From positions 62,001-126,000 of the forward strand of contig NZ_JAUYHK010000016.1 in the NCBI RefSeq assembly GCF_030690045.1: 64,000 bases of DNA, read 5' to 3'. Made by a program: the position numbers and the translations under genes. The first letter of the stretch is position 1. Each line of letters opens with the position of its first letter. Shown in pieces: positions 26,800-35,577 of this stretch. The notes under the pieces were generated by a model that worked only from the letters and a program-made list of their open reading frames with translations, was not told the DNA's origin and ran no database searches. Origin of the DNA: Thalassospira sp. GTDB taxonomy: Bacteria > Pseudomonadota > Alphaproteobacteria > Rhodospirillales > Thalassospiraceae.

Positions 26800-27525
26800 T
26801 TATGCTCCGTCACTCGGCTCGATCACCGCGAAATTCGCGGCGTCGTTTTTGGGGCGGCCATCCACCGGCAAATCTTCGCCCTTGATCCGGTAATAGATCG
26901 TTTCGGCGATATTGGTGGCATGGTCGCCAATGCGTTCGATGTTTTTGGCGATAAACAACAGATGGGTCGATGCCGTGATATTGCGCGGGTCTTCCATCAT
27001 ATAAGTCAGCAATTCGCGAAACAGCGAATTGTACATCTCATCGACTTCCTGATCGCGCGCCCAGACACGCTGGGCTTTTTCTGCGTCACCTTCGATATAG
27101 GCGTCCAGAACGTCCTTGATGATTTCCTGTGCCAGTTTCGCCATATTCGGAATGGCCTGTACCGGACGGATCGGCGGCACCTGGTTCAGAACCTGCGACC
27201 GTTTGGCGATGTTTTTCGCCAGATCGCCGATGCGTTCCAGATCATTCGACAGTTTAAGGGCCGTCACCACCTGACGCAAATCATCGGCCATCGGTTGGCG
27301 CAAGGCCAGAAACCGCACGACGAAATCCTGAACTTCCTGTTCGAGATTATCCAGACGCAAATCCGAAACAATGACCTTTTCGGCCAGTTCGGAATCGCGT
27401 TTCACCACCGCCCGGATCGCCGAAATCAGCTGGCTTTCGGCAAGCCCGCCCATCTGCGAAATGATGTTGTTAAGCCGGGTCAGTTCTTCGTCAAAGGACG
27501 AAACGATATGTGTTTCTTCTTTCAT
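26800..27525 (-). CDS. phoU: Phosphate signalling protein PhoU
   Basis: Cytoplasmic regulator linking the Pst transporter to the PhoR/PhoB system, repressing the regulon when phosphate is plentiful. The 241-residue product is two three-helix bundles, each with the metal-binding type motif (LRLDNLEQEVQDFVVRFLALRQPMADDLRQ, and EVDEMYNSLFRELLTYM). The start at 27525 has GGGAGAAAA upstream and begins HIVSSFDEEL as in other PhoU proteins; an ATG five codons earlier is an alternative. phoB begins 4 bases after its stop. Confidence 0.95.
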   Translation of the reverse strand: MKEETHIVSSFDEELTRLNNIISQMGGLAESQLISAIRAVVKRDSELAEKVIVSDLRLDNLEQEVQDFVVRFLALRQPMADDLRQVVTALKLSNDLERIGDLAKNIAKRSQVLNQVPPIRPVQAIPNMAKLAQEIIKDVLDAYIEGDAEKAQRVWARDQEVDEMYNSLFRELLTYMMEDPRNITASTHLLFIAKNIERIGDHATNIAETIYYRIKGEDLPVDGRPKNDAANFAVIEPSDGA

Positions 27526-27548
27526 CGCATTTTCTCCCATATGGCCTG

Positions 27549-28352
27549 TCAGCCAAAGCGACCGGTGATGTATCCCTTGGTCCGCTCATCCTTGGGATTT
27601 GTGAAAATCTGATCGGTGTCCCCGACCTCGACCAGCTTGCCAAGATGGAAAAACGCCGTGCGTTGCGACACACGGGCGGCCTGCTGCATCGAATGGGTCA
27701 CGATCACGATGGTATAATTCGACCGCAATTCATCAATCAGTTCCTCGACCTTGGCGGTTGCAATCGGGTCAAGCGCCGAACAGGGTTCATCCATCAGGAT
27801 GACTTCGGGGCTGACGGCAACGGCGCGCGCAATGCACAGGCGCTGTTGCTGACCGCCCGACAAACCGGTGGCCGGTTCAGCCATGCGGTCCTTGACTTCC
27901 TTGATCAGCCCGGCCTTTTCCAGCGAGGTCATCACAACTTCGTCCAGTTCGTCGCGCGAATTGACCAGCCCGTGAATACGCGGGCCATAGGCAACATTGT
28001 CATAGATCGATTTCGGAAACGGATTGGGTTTCTGAAACACCATGCCGATCCGGGCGCGCAACTGCACCACGTCAATCGCCTTGTCGTAAATATCGCGATC
28101 ATCCAGCGTCACATTGCCCTTGATGGTCACGCCATCAATGGTGTCGTTCATCCGGTTCAGGCACCGCAAAAAGGTCGATTTGCCACAACCGGACGGCCCG
28201 ATCAGGGCGGTCACCTGTTTTTCGGCGATATCAAGATCAACTTCATACAGCGCCTGGGACTCGCCATAAAACAGGTCGAGTTTCCGAACCGCCATTTTCG
28301 GAGCCTGAGCAGAGGTTCCGTCCGTCATTGCACGTGCAGTTACAACAGCCAT
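27549..28352 (-). CDS. pstB: Phosphate ABC transporter ATP-binding protein PstB
   Basis: ATPase of the high-affinity phosphate importer. The 267-residue protein shows a Walker [11 protein letters not shown] (about residues 51-60), the signature [14 protein letters not shown] (about 156-169) and a Walker [14 protein letters not shown]. The ATG at 28352, one base after the pstA stop and preceded by GGAAGTGG, is preferred to a start inside pstA. The first 20 residues are a linker typical of alphaproteobacterial PstB. Confidence 0.97.
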   Translation of the reverse strand: MAVVTARAMTDGTSAQAPKMAVRKLDLFYGESQALYEVDLDIAEKQVTALIGPSGCGKSTFLRCLNRMNDTIDGVTIKGNVTLDDRDIYDKAIDVVQLRARIGMVFQKPNPFPKSIYDNVAYGPRIHGLVNSRDELDEVVMTSLEKAGLIKEVKDRMAEPATGLSGGQQQRLCIARAVAVSPEVILMDEPCSALDPIATAKVEELIDELRSNYTIVIVTHSMQQAARVSQRTAFFHLGKLVEVGDTDQIFTNPKDERTKGYITGRFG

Positions 28353-28353
28353 T

Positions 28354-29700
28354 TTACCACTTCCGTTCAAATTTCTTGCGCAGATACACGGCAAAACCGT
28401 TCATCAGGATCAAAAAGCCCAGCAAGACCATAATCGCCGCCGAGGTTTTTTCGACAAAGGCGCGTTCCGGGCTGTCGGCCCACAGATAAATCTGCACCGG
28501 CAGAACCGTCGCCGGATCGGTCACACCGCCCGGGACATCGACAATAAAGGCCACCATCCCGATCATCAAAAGCGGGGCGGTTTCACCCAGTGCCTGCGCC
28601 ATACCAATGATCGTGCCCGTCAGGATACCGGGCATTGCCAGCGGCAGGACATGATGGGTCACGGTTTGCACCTTGGATGCTCCCAGACCCAGGGCCGCCT
28701 GCCGGATCGAAGGCGGCACCGCCTTGATCGCCGCACGCGAGGCAATGATAATGGTCGGCAACGTCATCAGCGCCAGCGTCAAACCGCCAACCAGCGGGGC
28801 TGAACGCGGCAAATGCATCAGATTGAGGTAAACCTCAAGCCCGAGAAGACCAAAAACAATCGACGGCACCGCAGCCAGATTGTTGATATTGACCTCGACC
28901 AGATAGGTAAACCGGTTGCGCGGAGCAAATTCTTCAAGATAAACCGCCGCCGCCACCCCGATCGGAAAGGACAACAGCAAGGTAATGATCAGGGTATAGA
29001 ACGACCCGACAGCCGCCCCCCAAATCCCGGCCAGTTCCGGTTCACGGGAATCGCCCCCGGTGAAAAACCGTTTGTGGAACTGTTTTTCAACCGCCCCGTC
29101 CGCCACCAGTCTTTGGAACCAGCCAACCTGGGCATCGCTCAGACGGCGCGATGCTTCTTCGCCCCCGGCATCAATGAAACCCTTGTTGAGCATGTCGAAA
29201 TCATCGCCGGAAATCAGCCAGACCTTGCGGGTTTCGCCAATCAGCGACGGGTTTTCCATGACACGGGTGCGCAAATCATAGGACGCCCCGCCCGAAATGA
29301 CGTCATAAAGCTGGCGCAACTCGGACCGGCCCGTCACATCGGGGAAATGATTGCGCAGGTTTTGCTTGATCAGGCCGTCAAAATTGGCGCGACCAATCAC
29401 CGCCGGATCATTGGTGCGATCCGGGTCGATTTCAGCCGGGTCAAAGAAAATTTCAAGTTCAACATAGGTATGGAAGAACGCCGTATACCCCTTGGACACA
29501 ATCGATGTACCCAATGTCAGCAAGGCGGCCAGTGCCATCAGAATGGCAACCAGACCATACATTTTAAACCGGCGATCCGCGCCATAACGCTTTTTGATGC
29601 GCCGTGCAATATCCGGGCTGTCCCAATTGACCGGCTTGCGCGGATCCTTGGGTGTTCCCGGTTTTGCTCTGTCTTCCATCAGCGATGCCATATCAGTCAT
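28354..29700 (-). CDS. pstA: Phosphate ABC transporter permease PstA (with DUF3333 region)
   Basis: Membrane subunit of the phosphate importer. At 448 residues it is longer than the enterobacterial protein. After the first transmembrane helix (about residues 47-70) comes a periplasmic insert of roughly 130 residues of the DUF3333 type, then the BPD_transp_1 core with helices from about residue 225. The EAA loop is in [28 protein letters not shown]. It overlaps pstC by 8 bases and is followed by pstB with one base between. Confidence 0.95.
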   Translation of the reverse strand: MTDMASLMEDRAKPGTPKDPRKPVNWDSPDIARRIKKRYGADRRFKMYGLVAILMALAALLTLGTSIVSKGYTAFFHTYVELEIFFDPAEIDPDRTNDPAVIGRANFDGLIKQNLRNHFPDVTGRSELRQLYDVISGGASYDLRTRVMENPSLIGETRKVWLISGDDFDMLNKGFIDAGGEEASRRLSDAQVGWFQRLVADGAVEKQFHKRFFTGGDSREPELAGIWGAAVGSFYTLIITLLLSFPIGVAAAVYLEEFAPRNRFTYLVEVNINNLAAVPSIVFGLLGLEVYLNLMHLPRSAPLVGGLTLALMTLPTIIIASRAAIKAVPPSIRQAALGLGASKVQTVTHHVLPLAMPGILTGTIIGMAQALGETAPLLMIGMVAFIVDVPGGVTDPATVLPVQIYLWADSPERAFVEKTSAAIMVLLGFLILMNGFAVYLRKKFERKW

Positions 29701-31102
29701 ATTTCTCGCGATACTTTTTGACGATCTTCAGGGCAAAGACATTCAGCCCCAAAGTCACAAGGAAAAGAACCAGACCCAGCGCAAAGGCCGACAGGGTTTT
29801 TGCACTGTCAAATTCCTGATCGCCGACCAGCAAGGTCACAATCTGCACCGTTACCGTTGTTACGGCCTGCAAGGGATTGGCCGTCATATTGGCGGCAAGA
29901 CCGGCGGCCATCACCACGATCATGGTTTCACCCACCGCACGCGATACCGCCAGCAACACCGCACCGACAATCCCCGGCAAGGCCGCAGGAAAAATCACAT
30001 TGCGGATCGTTTCCGATTTGGTCGCGCCCAACCCGTATGACCCGTCGCGCAGCGATTGCGGCACCTGCGACATCACGTCATCCGACAGCGACGAGACAAA
30101 CGGAATGATCATCAACCCCATCACAAGGCCCGCGGCCAGCGCGCTTTCGGAACTGACATCAAGGCCCAGCAACGATCCCTGATTGCGGATAAAAGGGGCC
30201 ACCGTCAGGGCGGCAAAAAACCCGTAAACCACGGTCGGAACACCGGCCAGAATTTCCAGCGCCGGTTTGGCCACCGCCCGGAATTTCGGCGAGGCATATT
30301 CGCCCATATAAATTGCCGAAAACAACCCGACCGGCACCGCCACACACATGGCAATAAACGTGATCAGCAAAGTCCCGACAAACAGCGGGATCATGCCAAA
30401 CGCGCCTTCGGACGCCACCTGATCGGCGCGAATGGCGGTTTGCGGGCTCCATTCCAGACCAAACAGGAAGTCCAGCGGACTGATCTTGGTAAAGAACTGG
30501 AGCGATTCAAACATCAACGAAAAGACAATGCCAACCGTCGAAAGAATGGCAATCGCCGAACAGATCATCATCAGACCACGGGCAATGCGTTCGACATTAT
30601 TGCGCGCCCGCATGTCTTTGGTGATTTTGCGATAGGAAAAAATCAGCCCCAAAAGAGCCCCGCAAACCATCACCACCACCAGCGCGCCACTGGCAATGCT
30701 TTTGAGGTTGGCCAGACGCCGCCCAGCATCAATCAGTTCCGGTGCCGCCCCGGCCAGATGCGCGCCCCGCCCCTCGGACAAAAGCCCGATACTGTTCAGC
30801 GCCAGCGAAAGCTGCCCCGGATCAGACGTCAGGGAATCGGGCAAATCGGCAACGATCAGAGCCTGAATAATGGTGCCCTGAAACCCGTACCAGACCATGA
30901 CAATAAACAGCGCCGGCAGGCCGCACCACAGTGCTGTATAAACACCGTAATGCACTGGCAACGAATGCAGGTTGCTGTACCGGCCGCCAGAAAGACCGAC
31001 AGCCCTTTGACGTCCAAAGAAAAATGAAAGTGCGCATAACAGCGCAATCGCGAGCAACAAAAACGTCAGGGACATTGTGTCTAATCCACTTGCCTTGGGC
31101 AC
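29693..31102 (-). CDS. pstC: Phosphate ABC transporter permease PstC
   Basis: Second membrane subunit of the phosphate importer, 469 residues from the GTG at 31102, or 460 from an ATG at 31075 (MSLTFLLLAIALL). Neither start has an ideal ribosome binding site. It has an extended N-terminus with two to three helices and a periplasmic stretch (about residues 90-130), then the BPD_transp_1 domain with the EAA loop LRDGSYGLGATKSETIRNVIFPAALPGIVGA. The pstS gene lies 109 bases upstream with a hairpin between, which would let PstS be made in excess over the permease. Confidence 0.94.
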   Translation of the reverse strand: MPKASGLDTMSLTFLLLAIALLCALSFFFGRQRAVGLSGGRYSNLHSLPVHYGVYTALWCGLPALFIVMVWYGFQGTIIQALIVADLPDSLTSDPGQLSLALNSIGLLSEGRGAHLAGAAPELIDAGRRLANLKSIASGALVVVMVCGALLGLIFSYRKITKDMRARNNVERIARGLMMICSAIAILSTVGIVFSLMFESLQFFTKISPLDFLFGLEWSPQTAIRADQVASEGAFGMIPLFVGTLLITFIAMCVAVPVGLFSAIYMGEYASPKFRAVAKPALEILAGVPTVVYGFFAALTVAPFIRNQGSLLGLDVSSESALAAGLVMGLMIIPFVSSLSDDVMSQVPQSLRDGSYGLGATKSETIRNVIFPAALPGIVGAVLLAVSRAVGETMIVVMAAGLAANMTANPLQAVTTVTVQIVTLLVGDQEFDSAKTLSAFALGLVLFLVTLGLNVFALKIVKKYREKYD

Positions 31103-31154
31103 CGGTTAAATTGTCAGGAGGCCTTTAGGACGGATCGAAGAATAAATCAACCAA

Positions 31155-31200
31155 AGCAAAAATACAAAGAAACCGGTGGCAACCAAAGCTGCCACCGGTT
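31155..31200 (-). terminator. Attenuating hairpin between pstS and pstC
   Basis: Perfect 11-bp stem (AACCGGTGGCA at 31171-31181 with TGCCACCGGTT at 31190-31200) and an 8-base loop. On the minus strand it is followed by TTTCTTTGTATTTTTG. It is 11 bases after the pstS stop. A partial terminator here would give more PstS than PstCAB, a common design for binding-protein operons. Confidence 0.8.
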
Positions 31201-31211
31201 GAAAGATCGCG

Positions 31212-32240
31212 TTACATGCTCAGCGGGGACATGTTCATTGCGGCATTGCGAACGGCTTCGCGTTCCGCAGTCGGCATCGGGATCAGGCCACGGTCAGCAA
31301 GGTAACCTTCGTCGCCCCATGCTTTTTCCGAGGTAAATTCGGAAACATATTCCATGATGCCCGGAATGGTGCCGACATGGGCGTTCTTGACGTAGAAATA
31401 CATCGAACGCGATACCGGATAGGAAGCATCGGCAATGGCTTCAAAGGTCGGTGCAACACCGTCAATGATCGAACCATGCAGCTTGTCGCCATTCTGATCA
31501 AGGAACGAGAAGCCAAAGATACCCAATGCAGCCGGGTTGGCTTCAAGCTTCTGAACGATCAGATTGTCGTTTTCACCGGCTTCGATAAAGGCACCGTCTT
31601 CACGAACACCTTTGCAAGCTGCGCCGTGCTGGTCTTTGTTGTCCTTGATCGCCTTGATCGCGTCAAACGAGTCACAGGCTTCTTCCATCACCAGTTCAAC
31701 AAAGGCGTCGCGGGTGCCGGACGTCGGGGGCGGGCCGAGAACTTCGATAGCGATATCCGGAAGGCTGGCGTCGATTTCGCTCCACTTCTTGTACGGATTG
31801 TCGATCAGCGACTTGCCATCCTGCGACGGAACGGTTTTGGCAACAGCCAGGAAAATCTGTTCTTTGGTCAGCTTGAAGGTGTCGGTGCTTTTGGAATTGG
31901 CAAGAACGATACCGTCAAAACCGATTTTGACTTCGGTGACTTCGGCAATGCCGTTTTTGGCACAGGTTTCGACTTCGGATTTTTTGATGCGGCGCGATGC
32001 ATTGGTGATGTCGGGCTGGTTTTCACCAACGCCGGCGCAAAACAGTTTGATACCGCCGCCAGAACCGGTGGATTCAATGACCGGGGTCTTGAAAGAAGTG
32101 GTTTTGCCGAATTCTTCTGCGACTGCGGTCGAAAACGGGAACACGGTGGATGAACCGACGATACGGATCTGGTCGCGCGCCTGAGCAGCGCCTACAACGG
32201 CAACGCTGAGAAGCGCAGCAACAGCAAGAGTCTTTTTCAT
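31212..32240 (-). CDS. pstS: Periplasmic phosphate-binding protein PstS
   Basis: High-affinity phosphate receptor of the Pst system. The 342-residue precursor has a clear signal peptide (MKKTLAVAALLSVAVVGAAQA, about 21 residues). The mature protein begins RDQIRIVGSSTVFPFSTAVAEEF, with the phosphate-binding SSTVFPF element, then ESTGSGGGIKLFC, DITNASRRIKKSE and PPTSGTRDAFVELVM. The ATG at 32240 has GGGGAAA upstream; the frame extends further but not plausibly. Codon choice and position first in the operon suggest strong expression. Confidence 0.96.
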   Translation of the reverse strand: MKKTLAVAALLSVAVVGAAQARDQIRIVGSSTVFPFSTAVAEEFGKTTSFKTPVIESTGSGGGIKLFCAGVGENQPDITNASRRIKKSEVETCAKNGIAEVTEVKIGFDGIVLANSKSTDTFKLTKEQIFLAVAKTVPSQDGKSLIDNPYKKWSEIDASLPDIAIEVLGPPPTSGTRDAFVELVMEEACDSFDAIKAIKDNKDQHGAACKGVREDGAFIEAGENDNLIVQKLEANPAALGIFGFSFLDQNGDKLHGSIIDGVAPTFEAIADASYPVSRSMYFYVKNAHVGTIPGIMEYVSEFTSEKAWGDEGYLADRGLIPMPTAEREAVRNAAMNMSPLSM

Positions 32241-32608
32241 GGTAATTTCCCCATTGATTGTTCCACGATGGAACGGTGCAACGATCTGCGAGGCGGACTC
32301 TAGCGTCTGGTGCTTACGGTATTGTGTCGGATTTGTTAAGGTTATGTGACAACGCATCCGTATCGTAAAAATCATATGTTTTTATTTTATATTTCAATGG
32401 ATTGAATGACATTTTCATTTCCCGTCACACTTGGATTTCATCCCGGATTTCCGTTTCCGGCACGGCCCGCCAACGGCCTTGTGTGACAATCCTGTAAAAA
32501 ACCGGGCAGACACGATACCGGTTTTGCCCCGCGCCCCCTTTACAAACCGCACCAGAACAGGGAGTCTGTGGGCAACAGGGATCCCCCTTCATCGTGCAGG
32601 AGACAAAA
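32241..32608. other. Divergent control region of pstS and a small plus-strand gene
   Basis: About 370 bases without a gene. The half nearest pstS is AT-rich (about 32326-32420) and contains the Pho-box-like element listed separately. On the plus side, GTGTGACAATCCTGTAAA near 32481-32498 is another loose Pho-box-like repeat (CTGTCAT-N4-CTGTCAT, about 9 of 14 positions) that would face the small hypothetical gene. No hairpin terminator or RNA gene was recognised. Confidence 0.5.
32334..32352 (-). promoter_or_regulatory. Candidate Pho box upstream of pstS
   Basis: On the minus strand the sequence reads TTGTCACATAACCTTAACA. The first half is a good match to the PhoB half-site CTGTCAT; the second half is weak. 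It lies about 95-110 bases before the pstS start, a plausible distance. PhoB control of pstS is established in many bacteria; this exact site is an inference. Confidence 0.35.
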
Positions 32609-32902
32609 ATGACGACAATCGCAATTCAGGAAGTTCACGAACTGGTGCAAAAACTCTCGCACGAACTGGGGGATATGTCCCAGGCCGCCGCCAAACATAT
32701 TGATGACCTGCATGTCGCGGTGAACAATGTCGCATCACACACGCTGGCACTTGAGGCCATCATCGCCGCCGTCGCCCGCAAGATCGACATTGACGAAGAA
32801 CAGGTTGCCGCCTGGATCCGGGATAAAACCGCCGAATTTTCCGATGAAAATGACGATACCCCGGTCGCCGAAAGCATCGCCCGCAATCTGCTGCAAAAAT
32901 AA
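32609..32902 (+). CDS. Small hypothetical protein
   Basis: A 97-residue protein of unknown family with no signal or membrane segment. It is predicted largely helical (HELVQKLSHELGDMSQAAAKHIDDLHVAV, then LALEAIIAAVARKIDIDEEQVAAWI). The ATG follows an ideal AGGAGA by 5 bases, which supports it as a real gene. It is divergent from pstS across a region with Pho-box-like elements and convergent with glcF. Phosphate control is possible but not shown. Confidence 0.7.
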   Translation: MTTIAIQEVHELVQKLSHELGDMSQAAAKHIDDLHVAVNNVASHTLALEAIIAAVARKIDIDEEQVAAWIRDKTAEFSDENDDTPVAESIARNLLQK

Positions 32903-32925
32903 CCCCGCCCGCATTATCCCACCCG

Positions 32926-34245
32926 TCAAAAGGGCGGAACCAGATGCCGCAACTTGTCAGGAACCGGCCCGCCGGTCGCCCAGTCCAGCAATTGCACGCT
33001 ATGAACTACTTTTAAATCATCGCAATCCAGTTGCACCATACAGCCGATATTGCCGGTCGCGACAATATCGGGCTGCGTCTGGCGGATATTGGCCTGTTTG
33101 CGGTCGCGCAGGCGGGTGGCAATATCGGGTTGCAATATGTTGTAAACCCCGGCTGATCCGCAACACAGATGCCCCTCGGCAATTTCCAGCACCTCGAACC
33201 CGGCGCGTTTCAATAAATCGCGGGGCTGTCTGGTGATTTTCTGACCATGTTGCATCGAACAGGCGGAATGATACGCCACCCGCAAGGGCGGCACATCCTG
33301 CGCCGTCACCGGCAAATCAAAATCCAGTTCCGCCAGATATTCGGTAATGTCTTTGGCAAGGGCGGAAATGCGGGCGGCCGGTTTGGCCCACTGCGCATCA
33401 TGGCGCAACATATGGCCATAATCCTTGATCGTGGTGCCACATCCCGATGCGGTAATGACAATCGCATCCAGCCCCTCGCCACCCTGATCCTTCAAATGAC
33501 CTGACCACGCAACGACATTGGCAATCGCCTGTTGATGCGATTGGTCTTCGCGGCCCATATGATGCACCAACGACCCGCAACACCCGGCCCCTTTGGCCAC
33601 CACCACCTCGATCCCGATCCGGGTCAGCAAACGCACCGTCGCCTCGTTAATCGCGGTATCAAGCACCTGTTGCGCACAGCCGGTCAGGATCGCCACCCGC
33701 CCCTTGCGCACGCCCCGGGCCGGAATCACTTGCGGCTGATCCACCCAACTGGGCGGTTGTGCGCCGCGTGCGCCCATCGCCATCATGCCCTTTAACCGCC
33801 CCGGCATCCACCGCGCCAACGGCGCCGCCACAGACGCCCCGATCAGGGCCAGCCGGAATATCGCCGGACGCGGCACCACCCACGCCAGAATCGCCCGTAA
33901 CCAGCGATCCCCAAATGGCCTGTCATAGGTTTGTTCGATATGGCTGCGCGCATGGTCAATCAGATGCATGTAATCCACCCCCGACGGGCAGGTCGTCATG
34001 CAAGACAGGCAAGACAGGCATCGATCCAGATGGCGCACCACCTTTTCAGTTGCCGGTTTGTCATTTTCCAGCATGTCCTTGATCAGGTAAATTCGGCCCC
34101 GCGGACTGTCCAGTTCATCCCCCAGCGTCACAAAAGTCGGGCATGTTGCCGTACAAAATCCGCAATGAACGCAATTTCGCAGGATTTTTTCCGATTGCGC
34201 GATGGCCGGGTCGGTCAATTGCCGGTCGGTAAAGTTTGTTTGCAT
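32926..34245 (-). CDS. glcF: Glycolate oxidase iron-sulfur subunit GlcF
   Basis: Electron-transfer subunit of the membrane-associated GlcDEF enzyme that oxidises glycolate (and often D-lactate). The 439-residue protein has two 4Fe-4S motifs near the N-terminus (CVHCGFCTATCP and CLSCLSCMTTCPSGVDY). Two CCG-type domains follow (ILTGCAQQVL with GAGCCGSLVHH, and AYHSACSMQHG with EGHLCCGSAG). The ATG at 34245 with AAGGGGGG upstream begins the conserved part. It starts 1 base after glcE. Confidence 0.95.
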   Translation of the reverse strand: MQTNFTDRQLTDPAIAQSEKILRNCVHCGFCTATCPTFVTLGDELDSPRGRIYLIKDMLENDKPATEKVVRHLDRCLSCLSCMTTCPSGVDYMHLIDHARSHIEQTYDRPFGDRWLRAILAWVVPRPAIFRLALIGASVAAPLARWMPGRLKGMMAMGARGAQPPSWVDQPQVIPARGVRKGRVAILTGCAQQVLDTAINEATVRLLTRIGIEVVVAKGAGCCGSLVHHMGREDQSHQQAIANVVAWSGHLKDQGGEGLDAIVITASGCGTTIKDYGHMLRHDAQWAKPAARISALAKDITEYLAELDFDLPVTAQDVPPLRVAYHSACSMQHGQKITRQPRDLLKRAGFEVLEIAEGHLCCGSAGVYNILQPDIATRLRDRKQANIRQTQPDIVATGNIGCMVQLDCDDLKVVHSVQLLDWATGGPVPDKLRHLVPPF

Positions 34246-34246
34246 G

Positions 34247-35482
34247 TCACGCCCCCCTTGCCGGATCAAGACGACCGGGATTGAGGACATGGCGCGGATC
34301 AAAATTTTCCCGAATGCGTTCGTTCAGGGCGGCAATCGCCGGGTCTTGCGGATGAAAAACCGGGATGGCCGCGCGTAATGTCGCGCTGGCGCGGATCAAT
34401 GTTGCCTGCCCGCCTGCCCCAACGGCAATCTGGCGCACAATGTCGGCCTGTGCCGCATCATCCCCCGGCAATTGCGCCCAGATCAACCCGCCGCCCCAAT
34501 CCAGCATCACCTCCGCACCCGTCTGATCGCAAATCTGGCGGGCGACATTCCCACCCGATGCAGGCGGCACGGACAAGCGCCACAAAATATCATCCCGCCC
34601 GGCAAAGGGTCCGACATTGGCAATATCGCGCCACAGGGCAAGGCTGTTGGTGCTGTGCAAGGCCTCCGTCGGGCCAAAGGATGACAGCAATTTGCGCAAC
34701 GCATCACACCGCCATGCTACCGATGGCCCCGGTCCCTCGACCCGGACGGCAACCACACCGCCGCCCATTGCCGCAACCCTGTCGCCCCCGCCGGTTTTCG
34801 CCGCGTGCGATGCAGGCACCCATGCCGCCGCCGACACTTCGTTTTCACTGGTCAGGGCGGCGGTCATCGCCGATCCGGCCAAAACAGGGTCATCACATCC
34901 CACTAAAACCGTGCGGGTTTTTTCATCGCACGGCATGATTTTGATCGTGATGCTGTGCATCACGCCCAGCGTCCCGAATGACCCGGCCATCAATTTCGAC
35001 AGATCAAACCCGGTAACGTTTTTCATCACCCGCCCGCCGGATTTGAAATCCTCGCCCCGGCCACTGACCGCCTCGAACCCCAAAACATGGTCCCGCGCCG
35101 CCCCGACCTTCAACCGGCGCGGCCCGGCCAGATTACAGGCAACCAGCCCGCCCAGTGTGCCGGACAACGGCGCTGCCGCCCCGTCCAGAACCACCGGAAA
35201 ATCGACCGGTTCAAAATGAAATTGCTGTTTCTTTTCGGCAAGGGCGGCATGAATGTCGGATAATGGCGTTCCCGCACGGGCCGACAGCACCAGTTCGCCT
35301 GGTTCATAAAACAGAATGCCCGACAATTTTGACAGATTCAAAACATGCTCCGCCGCCACCGCATGGCCATAGATGCGTTTGCTGCCCTGTCCGATGATCT
35401 CAAGCGGCGTTTGCGTTTCCTGCGCCCAGACAATTGCATCGCGCAATTGTGCCGGGCTGGTCGGGGTTATGGTTTCCGCCAT
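34247..35482 (-). CDS. glcE: Glycolate oxidase FAD-binding subunit GlcE
   Basis: FAD-binding type 4 subunit of the glycolate oxidase complex, 411 residues. The FAD-binding region (residues about 1-180) includes TPLEIIGQGSKRIYG, GTPLSDIHAALAEKKQQFHFEPVDFP, GTLGGLVACNLAGPRRLKVGAARDHVLG and FKSGGRVMKNVTGFDLSKLMAGSFGTLGV. It ends just before glcF and begins 95 bases after glcD. It is typically shorter and less conserved than GlcD, as here. Confidence 0.94.
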   Translation of the reverse strand: MAETITPTSPAQLRDAIVWAQETQTPLEIIGQGSKRIYGHAVAAEHVLNLSKLSGILFYEPGELVLSARAGTPLSDIHAALAEKKQQFHFEPVDFPVVLDGAAAPLSGTLGGLVACNLAGPRRLKVGAARDHVLGFEAVSGRGEDFKSGGRVMKNVTGFDLSKLMAGSFGTLGVMHSITIKIMPCDEKTRTVLVGCDDPVLAGSAMTAALTSENEVSAAAWVPASHAAKTGGGDRVAAMGGGVVAVRVEGPGPSVAWRCDALRKLLSSFGPTEALHSTNSLALWRDIANVGPFAGRDDILWRLSVPPASGGNVARQICDQTGAEVMLDWGGGLIWAQLPGDDAAQADIVRQIAVGAGGQATLIRASATLRAAIPVFHPQDPAIAALNERIRENFDPRHVLNPGRLDPARGA

Positions 35483-35577
35483 GTCGGTTCTCTCTCTTTC
35501 CTCTCCTGACTCTCGTCACCGGGATTGCTTGCGGGAAAGCCGGTGCAAGGTCGTTATTTTTTTGGGTCGGTGCCGGT

